From: Tetrahymena thermophila SB210
Taxonomy: Eukaryota; Ciliophora; Oligohymenophorea; Hymenostomatida; Tetrahymenidae
Direction: 5' to 3'
Length of the DNA: 64,000 nt
Assembly: GCF_000189635.1 (NCBI RefSeq)
Contig: NW_002476216.1
Coordinates: forward strand, 124,001-188,000
Below the pieces are notes generated by a model that saw nothing but the letters and a program-made list of their open reading frames with translations, had not been told where the DNA came from and searched no databases. Positions 12,301 through 25,300 of the stretch are shown here, piece by piece; the first letter of the stretch is position 1, and each line of letters opens with the position of its first letter. The position numbers and the translations under genes are program-made.

Positions 12301-14459
12301 CTAATATACTATGTTAATTAAATTAATGATAGAAACTAGTCTTAGCCAATCATATTAAAAGTATAAAAAAAGAATGTATAAAGAAGATCGTGAACATATT
12401 AATATAATTCTAAAATATCTCCTGAGAATAATATTTAAGAGTCATCCACTTTTCTTTGTAATAATAAGGATTTTTTTTCTAAAAATTAGATCTTGTTTTC
12501 TTATTGCTATATTTTAATACACTTTAAGATATTTGTCATGTATTAAATTGATTGATTAAGAATCTTAGAATAACTCTAAACATATTTAATTGCTAAAATA
12601 ATTTATAAACTAGGAATGACATAAATTAAAACTTTGAAAAATAAGTCTACTGTAAATATTTTTTAAAATAAATTATTTGCTTGAGCTTATATTTCGTTTT
12701 TTGAAAATATTGTCAATAATATTAAAATACTGTTATAGCAATAATATTTTTAATAGTTTTGATAACCATTTTAAACATCAACCAAGTATGAAAACTGCAT
12801 AATCACAATCATTTCATTTCCGTTTTCATAATATGAAAATTATTATTGAATATTGTTATTGGTTTAAATAAACACTTAGAAATCAAAATTGCTACTAAAA
12901 CACTAGTTGATCTTTTGAGATTTATAAAAACTGTTAATTTATTCTAAAAAGTATTTACTGTTATATTCAGACAATCTGCTTAGATACGATTATTAAATTG
13001 TCAGCAATGTATTATTTTATATTGTGTAATTGCTTTGATAAATTACACTTTAAGTGGTAGGATCGTATAATATTCTAGTTTATTTTACTTATTTTTAAGT
13101 TTCCTTTTATTTTATTGTAATTGAATTGCAAATTAATTAAAAATATTATTGTTATTCATTATTTTTAACTTGCTGGTTAAAATTAATGTTTTAAAAATAA
13201 TTTAAGTATTATTTTTTGCAAATACCAAATGATATATAAGGCTAATTGTTTGAGCTATAAAGAAAAAGAGAAGGAGAATAAAATTATGCAGAAGTAGAGT
13301 TTTATGAAGCAACTTAAATATAAAATGGTTAGCATCTAACATCTATCTAATACGAACCTTCTAAGCATGTGCCATAGCTTGATATATTTTAATAAGTTAT
13401 ATTAGTTCCAGGTCCATAAAACATACCATCTAAGTTGTATGCTTAAAAATAAGATTAGATCAAAGTCTTAAAATAAGAAAAATTTTATTTTGATTTTTGT
13501 AAATGCTAAAACTAGAAAGATTTCCTTAAAAAATCTACATAACTTCCTAACTAAATCTAATACAATTAAGTATAATTTAATTATTTCAAATCAGTTAAGC
13601 CATCTACAGACCTAATATTTTAAAATAAATTTAGGATTTATTCCTTTTAATAAAAATATATTTAAACAATATTTCAAATTATATTAAAATTAAATTAAAT
13701 GTCAAACTTTGGAAATAATGCAAATAAATTTAATAGATTTATAAAACTTTTTATTTGATCTTATCAAATTAATTAATTTTATTTATTACAAATTATGTTT
13801 GATTGATATTTTAGTTATATTTTTTGAGATTTTTATGCTATTTTATAATATTTGACTTTATTTCACATGTTGTTGAACATTATTTAATTTTAATCTTCTA
13901 TCAATAAAAAACTAAGAATTATAGAATTTATAGCATAAGACTAAATGATATATTGGTAATTATTTTATCTCTATAATTTATCACTTTTTAAATTTGTTAA
14001 TGACTTTTAAAACTATTTGTTAAATATAATAATAAGTTAATACCAGCTAGATATTTAAAACGAATTCATTTTATACATTTTTAAGAGTTAAGAATCTCCA
14101 TATTAATTATAGATTTATTCTAAGTTTAAGATTGGACTTCTATATTTCTATAATATGATTGCATTACTTTTATCAATTTTATTTGCTAAACTTAAAATAG
14201 AATTTATAGATTAAATTTCTAAAAGTAAGTTTTACTAAAAAATATTTAAAATAACACTATTTTATTTAAGTACAGATTGAATTTCATTCCTAAATAAGAT
14301 ATCATTAAGCTATAATACTTAATTTTATATAGTGTTTCTGTTAAAGTTAATTAGTAATATGGAAATAATTAAGAGGATTATCTATGGTGTTACTATCAAA
14401 ATACTTAATTAAAATCCAGTATCTTATGCTAATAATAATATTTTATTTTTAATTTTCAT
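9336..14459 (-). CDS. Two-pass membrane sensor: Cache-like ectodomain, TPR, degenerate vWA-like C-terminus
   Basis: Two exons, 14459 to about 13879 and 13611-9336, give about 1618 aa; the large exon is open without a TGA for 4.27 kb. A first membrane helix (IILLIISILLINFN, residues ~20-40) is followed by a long ectodomain with NLDGMFYGPGTNITYQ and DVRCQPFYIQVA, the pattern of ciliate Cache-type sensors. A second helix (VLIYVIPSLQIILAI, ~515-535) leads to the cytoplasm. TPR-like repeats follow (YNNYQALGVCFNNVGCINF, ARYKEAFDYFSLAVV, later FYTAADYFTKILEES). The last 450 residues have the spacing of a vWA fold (KISFVYFDS, FKKIIIAVIENMKIFS, GVELCIVILDE), but the metal site DxSxS is absent. A long Asn/Gln-rich linker separates the parts. 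Two donors 12 nt apart (after 13879 or 13867) fit the phase. Function inferred: ligand sensing with a cytoplasmic scaffold. Architecture is firm; the ligand is unknown. Confidence 0.8.
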
Positions 14460-15183
14460 TTTTTTAACACTTTGTGAAGAAGTTCTACTTATTTTACTTT
14501 TTAATTTGTTTAAAATATTGACTTTGTTCTATCAAACGCTTTGTTGGTTTGTAATTAATATTTCCAAATAAGTATGAGAATAATAAACAAAAACTAGCTA
14601 AAATTTTATCATTATTTTTTCGAATAAAACTTGATATTATAATGAAAAAGAAGTCTTTAGCAGAACACTTTCTTGCTTCTACTTACAAAAAAAAAATTAA
14701 TAAAATAAAGTGTAAAAACATTAAAAAAATTTGACTCATATTTACTAAAAAAAATAGTTATTATTACAAAAAATAAACATGCGATTATTTATTAAATATT
14801 GATATTGACTTAATTAAAATAAGTATAATTAGAGAAAAAATAAATTAATTAATTTTATATTAATTCATTACTACATTTAATTTTTATCAATTACTTTTAA
14901 TCTTCTTTTTAATTTAAGAGAAAAATATATTTCATAACTGCAAGGAAATAGATTTTTTGTTTATTTGTGTTTTCACAATATTGTAAATTTCTGATAATTG
15001 TTTGATTTATTTATTAAATTTAATTATAAAAAAATTAATTAACAATTATTATAAAAAATCTGCTTATTTACTTTAATTTAATTAAATTTAAATTATCAAG
15101 TTAAATGTAATTAATCTTTAACTAACTAAGATATATAAAAAATATTTATATTAGATATTAATAAGGATAAAATTCTTTGCCTT
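14460..15183. other. Intergenic spacer, nothing recognised
   Basis: 724 bases between two minus-strand genes, very A+T rich with poly-A and poly-T runs. It should contain the promoter of the Cache-like sensor gene and the 3' end of the next. No RNA gene or repeat seen. Confidence 0.5.
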
Positions 15184-18100
15184 TCAACTATTTTAAATAA
15201 CTGCGTTTTATTCATCTTAAAATCTATTTTGGTGGCTTTTAGATGTATCATCGCTTTTCTTTATTTCATCTTTGCTAAAATTATAATCTTAATCATTACT
15301 TTAACTAAAATGAATGACTTATTCTACAGATTCTTATCTTCTTTTTATATTTATTTAAGGACTGTCATCTACGCCTTAATTTGCATTTAAAATTGGGGAA
15401 AGCTCATTATTAAAATGCATGTTATTCATATTTGAGTTTTTCTACTCAAAATATTTTGATATTCTTTGAATCTTATCTTCAAGTATATCAATCCTCTTTT
15501 TTTAATATTCATTTGAATTTATATCATTGGTGCTGTGCAGCATTTGAGTTGTTGGAAAGTTCAATTTTATTTCATTGCTCTTTTTAAATTAAATTAAATT
15601 AAAAGTTAAATATTGATAAAATTAATAAATTAGGTAAATTACTCTCAAATCATCAACTTTTGTGTCTTAGCAAATTTGTTTGATCTCTCTTTGTTTTTTG
15701 GTATTATAATTGTCAGAATAATAAAATTACATGATAAATTCTTTTTCTTTTTTATGATAAGCTCTAACAAAAATTAAAAGAACCAAAATATTTATTAAAT
15801 ACAAGAAAGCAAAAATCAAGTAAATTAATCCTATCTATGTGTCTAAAATGTTAATATAATTATTATTTTGATCTTGATAAAAGTAATTACTAATTGCTAA
15901 TGCGTAAATAATCATAGAAACCCCATTGATAAATACCTTTGATATAGTACAATATTTAACTTGGCTTTCTTTAGATCCTCTAATCCTATTTAAAGAAATA
16001 ATTATATCTAGTAAGTCTAAACAAAACAAAATGCTCAACATTTCTTTTTTTTGGTTTGTAAAAAACACTACAAGGATAATAGCCAATAAAATTTTGAATT
16101 TTTGAAATTCTTCTACTATATTTTCTATTATATTATTTCTTAGTGCTTTCTTCAAAATTTCTATACCTAGATATGCTACTAATAATAGACTTCCAAAGTA
16201 GCTTACTACATTACTTTATATTAAATATATTATAAAACCATATTTTAGATTAATTAAAATATTTTACATGAATTGAGAGTCATCATAATACTTAAGCTAA
16301 AAGAAACTATAAAATAGTACAGGAATATAGCTAATTTTACAAAATGTATTGTACCCCTTCATAAAAGTATTTTCTTTTGACCTTAATAAATCGAGAGAAG
16401 TAATAGTTGATACTATCTCAATTAAAATAAATAAAACTGATAAAATAGCAAACCATTCTATGATTCTCAAAACTTTTTAATCAAAAAACAATTATTTCAT
16501 ATATTAAAAAAAAATATTTACTATTTGCTATAAAATTTGATGTTAAGAAATCATTTTCTGATGAGAATTGATTTGTTGAGACCTAAGTTCCGAAAATGTA
16601 TGAGTCTCCTGTTTCATAATACTTTTTAACTTCTTATCCTAAGATATTGCTTTACTCAACAATAATAACTGAGATCCCGTAAAAGTTAAATTTGAACAAT
16701 TCTTTTACTATCAAGTACATAAATGGACTTTGAGGAGAAATATACAATAAAGCTAAAATCAAATATTATAAATGAACTATCGACTCAACCAAAATTTTAA
16801 CTTAGGAAAAAATTAGCAAAAACAATGTTAGCAGCCCAAGAGAGAAATATATAAAAATCTATATTTTTTTCTGGTAATCCTCAATGTTTTCTATATTTAT
16901 TTTAAATAAATTTAATTTAAAAAAAAACATAAAATTAAGTTAAACAAAATAAAAATTTACAGTTTAAAGAATTAGAAAGTATCACACCAATAGATCCAGT
17001 TGTTTTATAATTTTAAAATATGCTAGAATTTGTGTAAGTTCCTTTTAAAAAAGTAGAATTAACTACTCTAATCTAGTAAATTTGGTTGAAAAGAACATTT
17101 TAAAGTATGCTTTGATCAATTTCAAACTTTAACTCTATTGCTTAAGGATCATTTTATATTAGACTGTACTTATAGTATTATGGATCAATGTCTCTAAATT
17201 AGAAAACAATATAATCAGGTAGATTAGCTGATTTACTTGAGATAGGTTAGCTGAATAAGAGCATAAGTCTGTTCGTAAAGTAGTTATTTTAAATTATTTT
17301 AAAATTAATCATATTTGAGCAAGAAAATTCACTACCACTACTAGTTGGATCACAAAGAACACACTAATGAGATAAATAATCTTTTATGAATTCATTAGGA
17401 CATTCTTTCAAGCATTATCCTTTATATAAAAATAGATTTTTTCCACATTCTGTACACGACAAATTTGATTCATCTGAGCAGTTTAGACAAGTTGAATGGC
17501 AAGGAAGGCATTAGAATTTACTTTTATAGAAAGACATAGGGCATTAACTTAAGCACTATACTCCAACTTATATATAAATTACTGAATCATTTTATATACA
17601 TGATGTACAAGTATATTAAGAAGTGCATTCTTAGCAACCTTCTGGGCACTAGTAGCAAATATTACTACTTGAATCAAGATAATATCTCGACGGACACCTC
17701 AAATTGCAAGTTTTTAAATCTTTTACAAATACGAATGAATCAATACAGCTTTCACATTAATTTTCTGATTAGTTACAAGTCATGCAAGGTAAAGCACAAT
17801 CCTATTTTTATCAGTTTTATTTTTAAAAATTATTTTTATTAAAAAAACATGATTATTAAAGTAAATTAAGGTTATGAGCTTTATAATATATAAAAGATTA
17901 AATATTTATTTAATAAGGGATTTTCTTAATAACCAGGGACCCAAAATATATGCTAAACATAAAAAAGCATAATTTTTTGATTTTTAATTTTCGCAAATTA
18001 CAAAAAATTTTTTTAAAGGAAATCAAATTATTACCTAACACTATTAAGATAGAATATCATAAAATTAATTTTATTTACAAGGTGCTATCTATACACACTT

Positions 18101-21100
18101 TTAAGTTGACTATGAGCAATTCATACAATTTTTTTACGTACAAGCAATACATTCATTTAGTGCTTCTGATTAATAAGTACCATTGAAACATTTTGAAAAA
18201 CATTTACTTTGGAATAAATAAAAATCTTTTTTGCATGAGGTACATGAAGTAGAGTTTTTTTCGCATTAATTACAGTTTTAATCGCATTGCTAACACGATC
18301 CTAAGTTAACATCAGGATAATAACCATCAGGGCATGGTTAAATAGAGCATTAATTTTACTGTCTTAAGTAAACTCCTTAAATGCATTTATTGCAATTTGT
18401 TGGGCTATCTGTGCAAGATTGACATAAGATATCACACTTTATGCATTCACCTTTTGCTATTTTTTTATTAAATTTACTTAGTTAATAAAGAAAAAATAAA
18501 ATAAATTTATTTACCTGGATTTAAACTATTTAGATAATAACCTACAGCACATTATGTACAATTATCACTCTATCTCTAACAGAAAAGACAAGAAGAGTCA
18601 CATTATTTGCATACATTTTTATCTATATAGTACCCTTCCTAACAAAAACTAACGCAATTTCCGTTGAAAACGTAAAGATTGTTGTCACATGCTGTACAAT
18701 TTTATGAAGTTACTGAGCATTGTTTACATATTGGAGAACATTATTAGCACCACATCAAGCGAGTATCTACGTAATATCCGATACCACAATCCTTAACACA
18801 TTATTAATTTCCTGATTAATCAGTAAATAACACAAAACCATCTTAACAAAGAGTACAAAATGGGATATTTTTACTAGTTTTTAAAAAACAATAAGAACAA
18901 TTTGCTATTTTACTTGAGCAATCTATGGGAGTAGGATCCAGATAAGAATAATTAAATTAAAGATTTGTTGATAGAGAATTAAAATATTTTTCGTCACATC
19001 CTCCATAACTTTACACAATACCAAAATAGCTTAAGAAAAATAAAATATTTGGATATTAATCACTTAAAGCAACTACACTAAACATTTTATCATTCAAACT
19101 AATTGATTAAGAAGTACTATCTATAGGTCCATATCGAGCTAATGATTAACTCTTAGAATTAAAGTAGTATATAAAATTAAGTTAATTATAAATATAACGT
19201 TTTTATTCAAGTAAGAATGAGGTGCTATCAATCAAGTTTATGGGATAGTATTAAATGTAAGTTGAACCAAAGTATAAATTTTTTAATGTAGTCTATTAAC
19301 TTATTTATGGGTTATTTGTTAATAATATCTAGTAAACCTATGCATCTAATTAAACTCTAATAAAACAAAAATATTTAAATATTAAATTAAATAAAATAAA
19401 TTTACTGAAACATAATTAATATGCAAGGAACAAAATTGCAAGTAGTAAGCTAGAACGATTTAAGAATGTAATTCTGCTATTTAAATTAAGCTAAACTATT
19501 TAATAGCTATTAAAGTGAAACATCATAAAACTGTAATAAAGTCTATCCTTTCATAGTTCCCAATATAAATACAATGTCAAAATTTGAAATATATTTAATG
19601 ACCGATATAGTATCAACGTTTAATTATGAGATAGACTAAATTGCAATTTATTTTCCTTTTTTAGATTTTATTAGTTAAAAGGTATAATAAAATAAATTAT
19701 TTTACCATTCTTAAGATTGCAGGTTATGTAATGACCTAATTAACTATATGAATAGATGGTTAACCTTTTAGTATCGACTTCTATTTAAATAATGGGTGAA
19801 GAATGAAATTTAACAGTTATTTAAGAACCCACATATCTTTAGTTTGTCCCATCTTTTAACAATAACTTAAATATAAATATACTCCCATCATAATTACCAG
19901 CTGCTAGAGTTTAGTTATCTATTTAAGTAGCATAAGTGATATTTAAAGAAGGAAACTAAAAGTAGTCTGTTAGTGATTTACTATCAGCATCAACTATAAA
20001 AATTTCAGTTGATGAATAAACTAATAATTTGTTAGAATTTGAGTAATTAATTGTAAGAGGATTTTACTGTGTAGACTTTAAATTTACAGGCTTGATCAAA
20101 CCAGAAAATTTAGGTTTATAATTGAAAAATCCATTAAATATAGTACGATCACTATAACCTAATTAAATATGTAATGAGTATTAAAAAATGATATTAAATA
20201 ATTTAATAGTTTGATTAAATTAAATATGTATTTCAACATTCATTCTTTGTTGATTTGTTGAAATCATTTTATTATTTAAACTAATTTTTTTATAATTTTT
20301 AAAAATAATTTTTTCTTTCTTTCTTTTAAGCAAATCTTTTGTTTAATAGAAATCAATTTCAAAAACTATTTTTATGAAATTTTAATTAAAGTAGATAATC
20401 AACAATTGAAATACAATCACGGATAATTTAAAAAGCATGAATGAAATTTAATAGGTAAAGTTAATTAATAATTTTACATTTTAAATAAAAAAGAGAAATC
20501 TCATTTATTGGTATTTCATCTTGAGTCTATAAAGCCATTTATAATTAAATTAGATTATTCTATTATAATGCACTAAAAGCATCTAAATTGGAAACTACTT
20601 ACCAGTTAGATTTATCGATTGTTATAATTGAAACTTTATAGATTGGTGGAGTTTTAGTTGCTTAATATTGATATTGCCAGAAGAACATAAATTAATCATT
20701 AGATAGGCAATAATAAGAAAAGTTTATCATTCTTAAAACTTGAAAAGTATTTAAATCTAAGAGGAGTGATTATTAATTTTATAAATCACTGATTAAAAGA
20801 ATATTTTCAATCTATAATGATTATATATAATTTGGATTTCTAAGAAGGCTTATTTATGATTTAATTTACTACTAATAACTATTATTGATTTATTTGAAAA
20901 CTATCAAAAAGCTCATAGAGCTATCATTAATCAGCGCATAAATAAAATTTTCATATTTAATGCAGTAACTAAAAGATCCAGTGTTCATTTCAAAATTTAG
21001 TAGGGGATTTTCTTGTTTAACATTAACACTATTATCCAATATTAACTGATTAAATATATACATATTATTTTATTTTTTTAAAATATAGACTACATCATTG

Positions 21101-21492
21101 ATCTAAGTGGTTCTTTTTGTAGGTATAATATGTATATCATTCTTAACCCCCAAGTCAATAAAAATACTATTATTTATCATATCTATTACTTAAGTAGTGT
21201 TATCGCTTAGCACTACTAGAACCAATTTTTTTTATTCATCAACAACTTCTATAACTTGAGCAGAAGGAATTGTCTATTGATACTAAATTAAGGTTAATGT
21301 AATAAAGTTGTAGAAATTCAATTATCCATTTGTTGAACTATAGCTAATATATTCGCTCGTTGAAACAAATTTAAAATATGAAATATAGCTGCAATTTTCA
21401 ATATCAGGCAACTGATATTGCTAGTCTTCTACCTTACAAATATCAGCTATTGCAACTGAAATAAGTAACAAAGTTATTAATACTTTTAACAT
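15184..21492 (-). CDS. Large secretory membrane protein: signal peptide, propeller-like ectodomain, Cys-rich furin-like repeats, multi-pass C-terminus
   Basis: The start at 21492 gives a clean signal peptide (MLKVLITLLLISVAIADIC). About 1 kb of ectodomain follows with repeated short beta-strand-like segments that look like a propeller. From about 18960 to 17330 the minus strand encodes closely spaced cysteines in the furin-like pattern, for example CALPCMTCNQSENQCESC, CYQCPEGCQECTSQYTCTSC and CLPCHSTCLNCSDESNLSC. The C-terminal third (about 17050-15640) holds roughly seven hydrophobic helices, including FKILLAIILVVFF and GLIYLIFAFLYLINILVLL, then a charged cytoplasmic tail ending near 15184. 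Several introns interrupt it; one lies near 15585-15640. Open plus-strand frames at 17600-17842 and 17950-18186 are antisense to these exons and rejected. This layout is a large expanded family in ciliates; ligand and role unknown. Inner exon borders are approximate. Confidence 0.75.
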
Positions 21493-22363
21493 TCCTTGTT
21501 AAATTTTATGTTCTTTTTTATTTAATTAAATTACGACTTGATTTACCTATTTTGCTTTGAATATAATTTGAACTTTTAATACTATTTACATATTGGATAA
21601 ATCTTTAAACAGGTATTTTAAAATAAATTTAAATTGATAAACAGTTGAGGATAAAAAATCAAGTTAATCATAAAATAAACATAGAATCATCTTCATTCAA
21701 AATATTTTATTGATATATCAATTTATATTAAGTAAAATAATATTTTACTATATATTTATAATAAGAATTGGTATAATTTTTTAATAAAAGATGTATTAAA
21801 TTGTTCTAATAATATGCTTAATATGAGCAAAATTTTAAAATGTACAAAAAATCTATTTTATATTTATATTTCTATTACTAATAATACTCTGAAATAATTT
21901 TATAATCATTATTTATTACAATTGCACGTTTGTTTAAAGAGAAATTCATTTAAGTATCAATTAAAGCAGTCTCTATTTTATTATTAAAATTTTTAAGGCT
22001 TAAGTTTATAATAAATACAAAGCTTTTTATAACATCTTTAATTATTTAATTAGATTTTATATAAATGTCTACAAATTAAATAGTGTAGTTATATCAGACT
22101 TAAAAAGATCGCTTTATAATAAATATTATCTCTATTAAAACTTTATTAAAATCTCTAAATAATATTTAAATTTTAAAACCTATCAATAAGGTTTGAGTTA
22201 TTTTATTTATTAATTTGTATTTGATATAATTTAAATTTAATAAATACATAATTTCTGATAAAAAATCTCATAATTAAGAACAAAAATTTACTTTTATGTT
22301 TTGTTATTTAAATATGATTTATTGCTAATAATAAAATATAATTAAAAATATAAATGAGTCAGC
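21493..22363. other. Intergenic spacer, nothing recognised
   Basis: 871 bases of A+T-rich DNA between two minus-strand giant membrane-protein genes. No exon, tRNA or repeat stands out. It should include the promoter for the gene starting at 21492. Confidence 0.5.
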
Positions 22364-25300
22364 TCAAATTTAAATGAACTCTAACTCTTCTTTAGTATTA
22401 ATTGATTAATTTTAACCATTATCATAACAAAATGTTATTAATTTTTCTTCCTCGTGTATTTAATCTTATGTTAATGAATCGGTAGTTAATTAGTTTCTGT
22501 TTGTTGAATCAGGCTCCTCATAATCATTTAAGACATTCAATTAATCTTAAATGTTATGGGTTGAAACATTATAGTTATTTAATAGATTTTGTAAGTAGTT
22601 AATAGAAGTGTTGCATAGACTTAGCTTTTGCTTCACCCTTTTAAGCTTATCATTTTAGTTTAAGAATGTTTAATTTCCTTCATTTAAACTGACATCATTA
22701 ATTTCATAGTTCTAGGGAGGACGAATAAAAGTTTCATCATCTACTAAATTTACTTAACTTTTTTACTCATCAGGTTAGTTAATTTCTCCTAGATAGATCA
22801 AACTTATGTTATTGTTTGTATTACTAAAGTTCTTAGCAGTTTTTGGTAAATGATCATCAAATAATATTTTATTATTGCTAGCTTCTAATTCTACCATATT
22901 ACTTATAAAGCTTTTGTTGCTCTAGTTTAATTTTCTAGGTGTAAAAGCATCAGATTACTTATCTTGTTAAAAGATAGGTTTGTCTTTATAAAAGTTTAAT
23001 TCATTTTAATTAAATTCTATTCCTCCATCTTGCAATTACTAATTTATTTGTTACTTAGAAGCAACCATTTCTTATGGATTTAATGATTCTTCATCTGACA
23101 AAGTGTGAGACTTGGCTTATTTTTTTTAATTCTCTGCTTTAGCATCAACCTAAGAAAGCAAGTAGTATTTTTCATTATTTCCAATCATGAGAAGGTCATC
23201 TTAGTTTATTGCTGTATTTGTTTCTTGCTTCTTATTAAAACAAGGTAGATTTTTTTTCAAAAATGTAAGAACAATAAATAAATTCAAAAGCATTATTACT
23301 GAAATAGATATAACTTCTATAATGACTGTAGTTTCAATTTTATTTACTAATTGATCATTACTATAAATTTCATTTTAAGATTAGTTTAATAGCTCGTCAT
23401 AGCAAAAGACATAATTTATGTGACACCCTATAATAATAAGCATAATTAATTCTTGAATAGACATGTAATAATTCAATATAGTTTCTTAGAAGGGTCCCTG
23501 TAACTTAAAAATAGAAACTAAAGAACAAACTAAACTAATAGCAAATATTATATAAATCTATGTAAAAGGATAGTCATACAGTAAAACTGCAACCATTGCA
23601 AGAGCTATTTTTCTAAAAGCAATCATAATTGGATAAGCTGTGAGTTTTTACCTTGAAAAATCGGTTTCTCTAATATTTTAGAAAAAAGTTTTCCAAACAC
23701 TTTTAACTGATCTATCCATATCTAAAATTATAAGTGATCTCATCATAAAAAGATTTTTTATAACAGTTGTAGCATAAATTATTATCAAAATACTCAAGAC
23801 AAACTAAATTTACTACCTATTTTAATATTAAGAAATAATTAGTATTTGTGTAATTGGTAGAAGTTTTTTTTAAAGATGAAAAATAATTTTATAAAAAAAA
23901 TACAATTTATTAATTTATTTTTGCTTTATTCATATTATTAAATAAATTATTTTTAGAATTTTTATAGCTAAATCATTTTAAAGAATAAAAAATAGAAAGT
24001 ATTCTATTGAAACATATTATATATAGAAAATATTCTTAAAACTTTTATATTAATCAAAAAAGAATATAATTACAATTTAGATTAGAAATCAATTAATCTA
24101 CAAAATGAAGCAATCTGAGATATAGCAGAAAAAATTAGCTGAATAAAAGTTAGCTATATGATATTTCCAATCACATCACTTTCTAGCTCAATTTATATCA
24201 CTCTCAAAATCCTATAAAAACATATTTCCTGTCTTTCTTTATTTCTTCTACTTCGAATAAACTTGATAATTTTATATGTTGCAAAAACTATTCCAAGCAA
24301 AATTATAGATGTGTAGCCTGATAATAAAACAATAAATTTAAAAAATATATTTGATTGATCTTTTAGATTTAATATTACCTAAATATAAAAAGCTTTAAGA
24401 ATAGTATCCTTTATATAGAAGAAATTATTGGTCGGATGAATGAAGCTTTGTTTGAAATCCAAAAATAATCACTTTAACTGATTCAGTTTTATTGAGATTG
24501 ATTAATTAATATTAATTTTAATAACTCCAATTACAGTTAAAAAGTGATAAATACTTAGACATGCTTATAGAAAGAGGGTTTTATAGAGATTTAGAATAAG
24601 ATAAAAGCGATATATATTAAAGTATTTCAATGTTTATTAAATATCCTGAGAACTACCCTATAAAAATTGCTAAAAAATTTAAAAAGTAAAGTATCTTTGT
24701 AAAAAATGAGATTATCACAGCAGAAAACTCTAAGTCTAGTTATTACATTTAAATAAAAATGATGAAAAAAGCTTATAAATAATTGTTTTACATGCTGATT
24801 GTTGAGGAGCTATAATTGGGAGAGTAAAACCTACTTAGATATTGCTTCCATTTGTATATTTTTAATTTATCTCTATATCTATTAAGGGATTTAAAACAAA
24901 GTTATCTAACAAGATGTGAATTTCTATATCTCCTTTATCAGTTTCAGAAACTATTAATTGACTATCTTTCAAATTATTTTAATTTAATTTGATTTAGAAG
25001 AAATTATTGTTCTAATTATTTTTTTATCCCTAAAATTCCTAATATAATTTTTTATCTAACTTTATAACAAATATATTAGAATTAACAAAATCAGAATAGA
25101 CTTCAAAATTACTTTATTCTTTATAATTTGAATTATTTATTTATTATTAATTTTAATTTTTTACATCATTCTATTCATTTTCTTCATTTTTATTCCTAAG
25201 TACTCTATTTTCTGTTGTATTTTCTATTATTAATTGTTAACTTTTTTAGAAATTTTCTGCTTGTACTTAATTCATTTTTAAGCAACCATAAGAATTATTT

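Noticed and set aside
13186-13758. Plus-strand 190-codon frame starting MFQKQFKYYFLQIP
   Set aside because: Exactly antisense to the Cache-like ectodomain exon of the minus gene, which has continuous domain logic over 4 kb.
17600-18186. Two plus-strand frames in the 17.6-18.2 kb region
   Set aside because: Antisense to, or in introns between, the furin-like Cys-rich exons of the minus gene.
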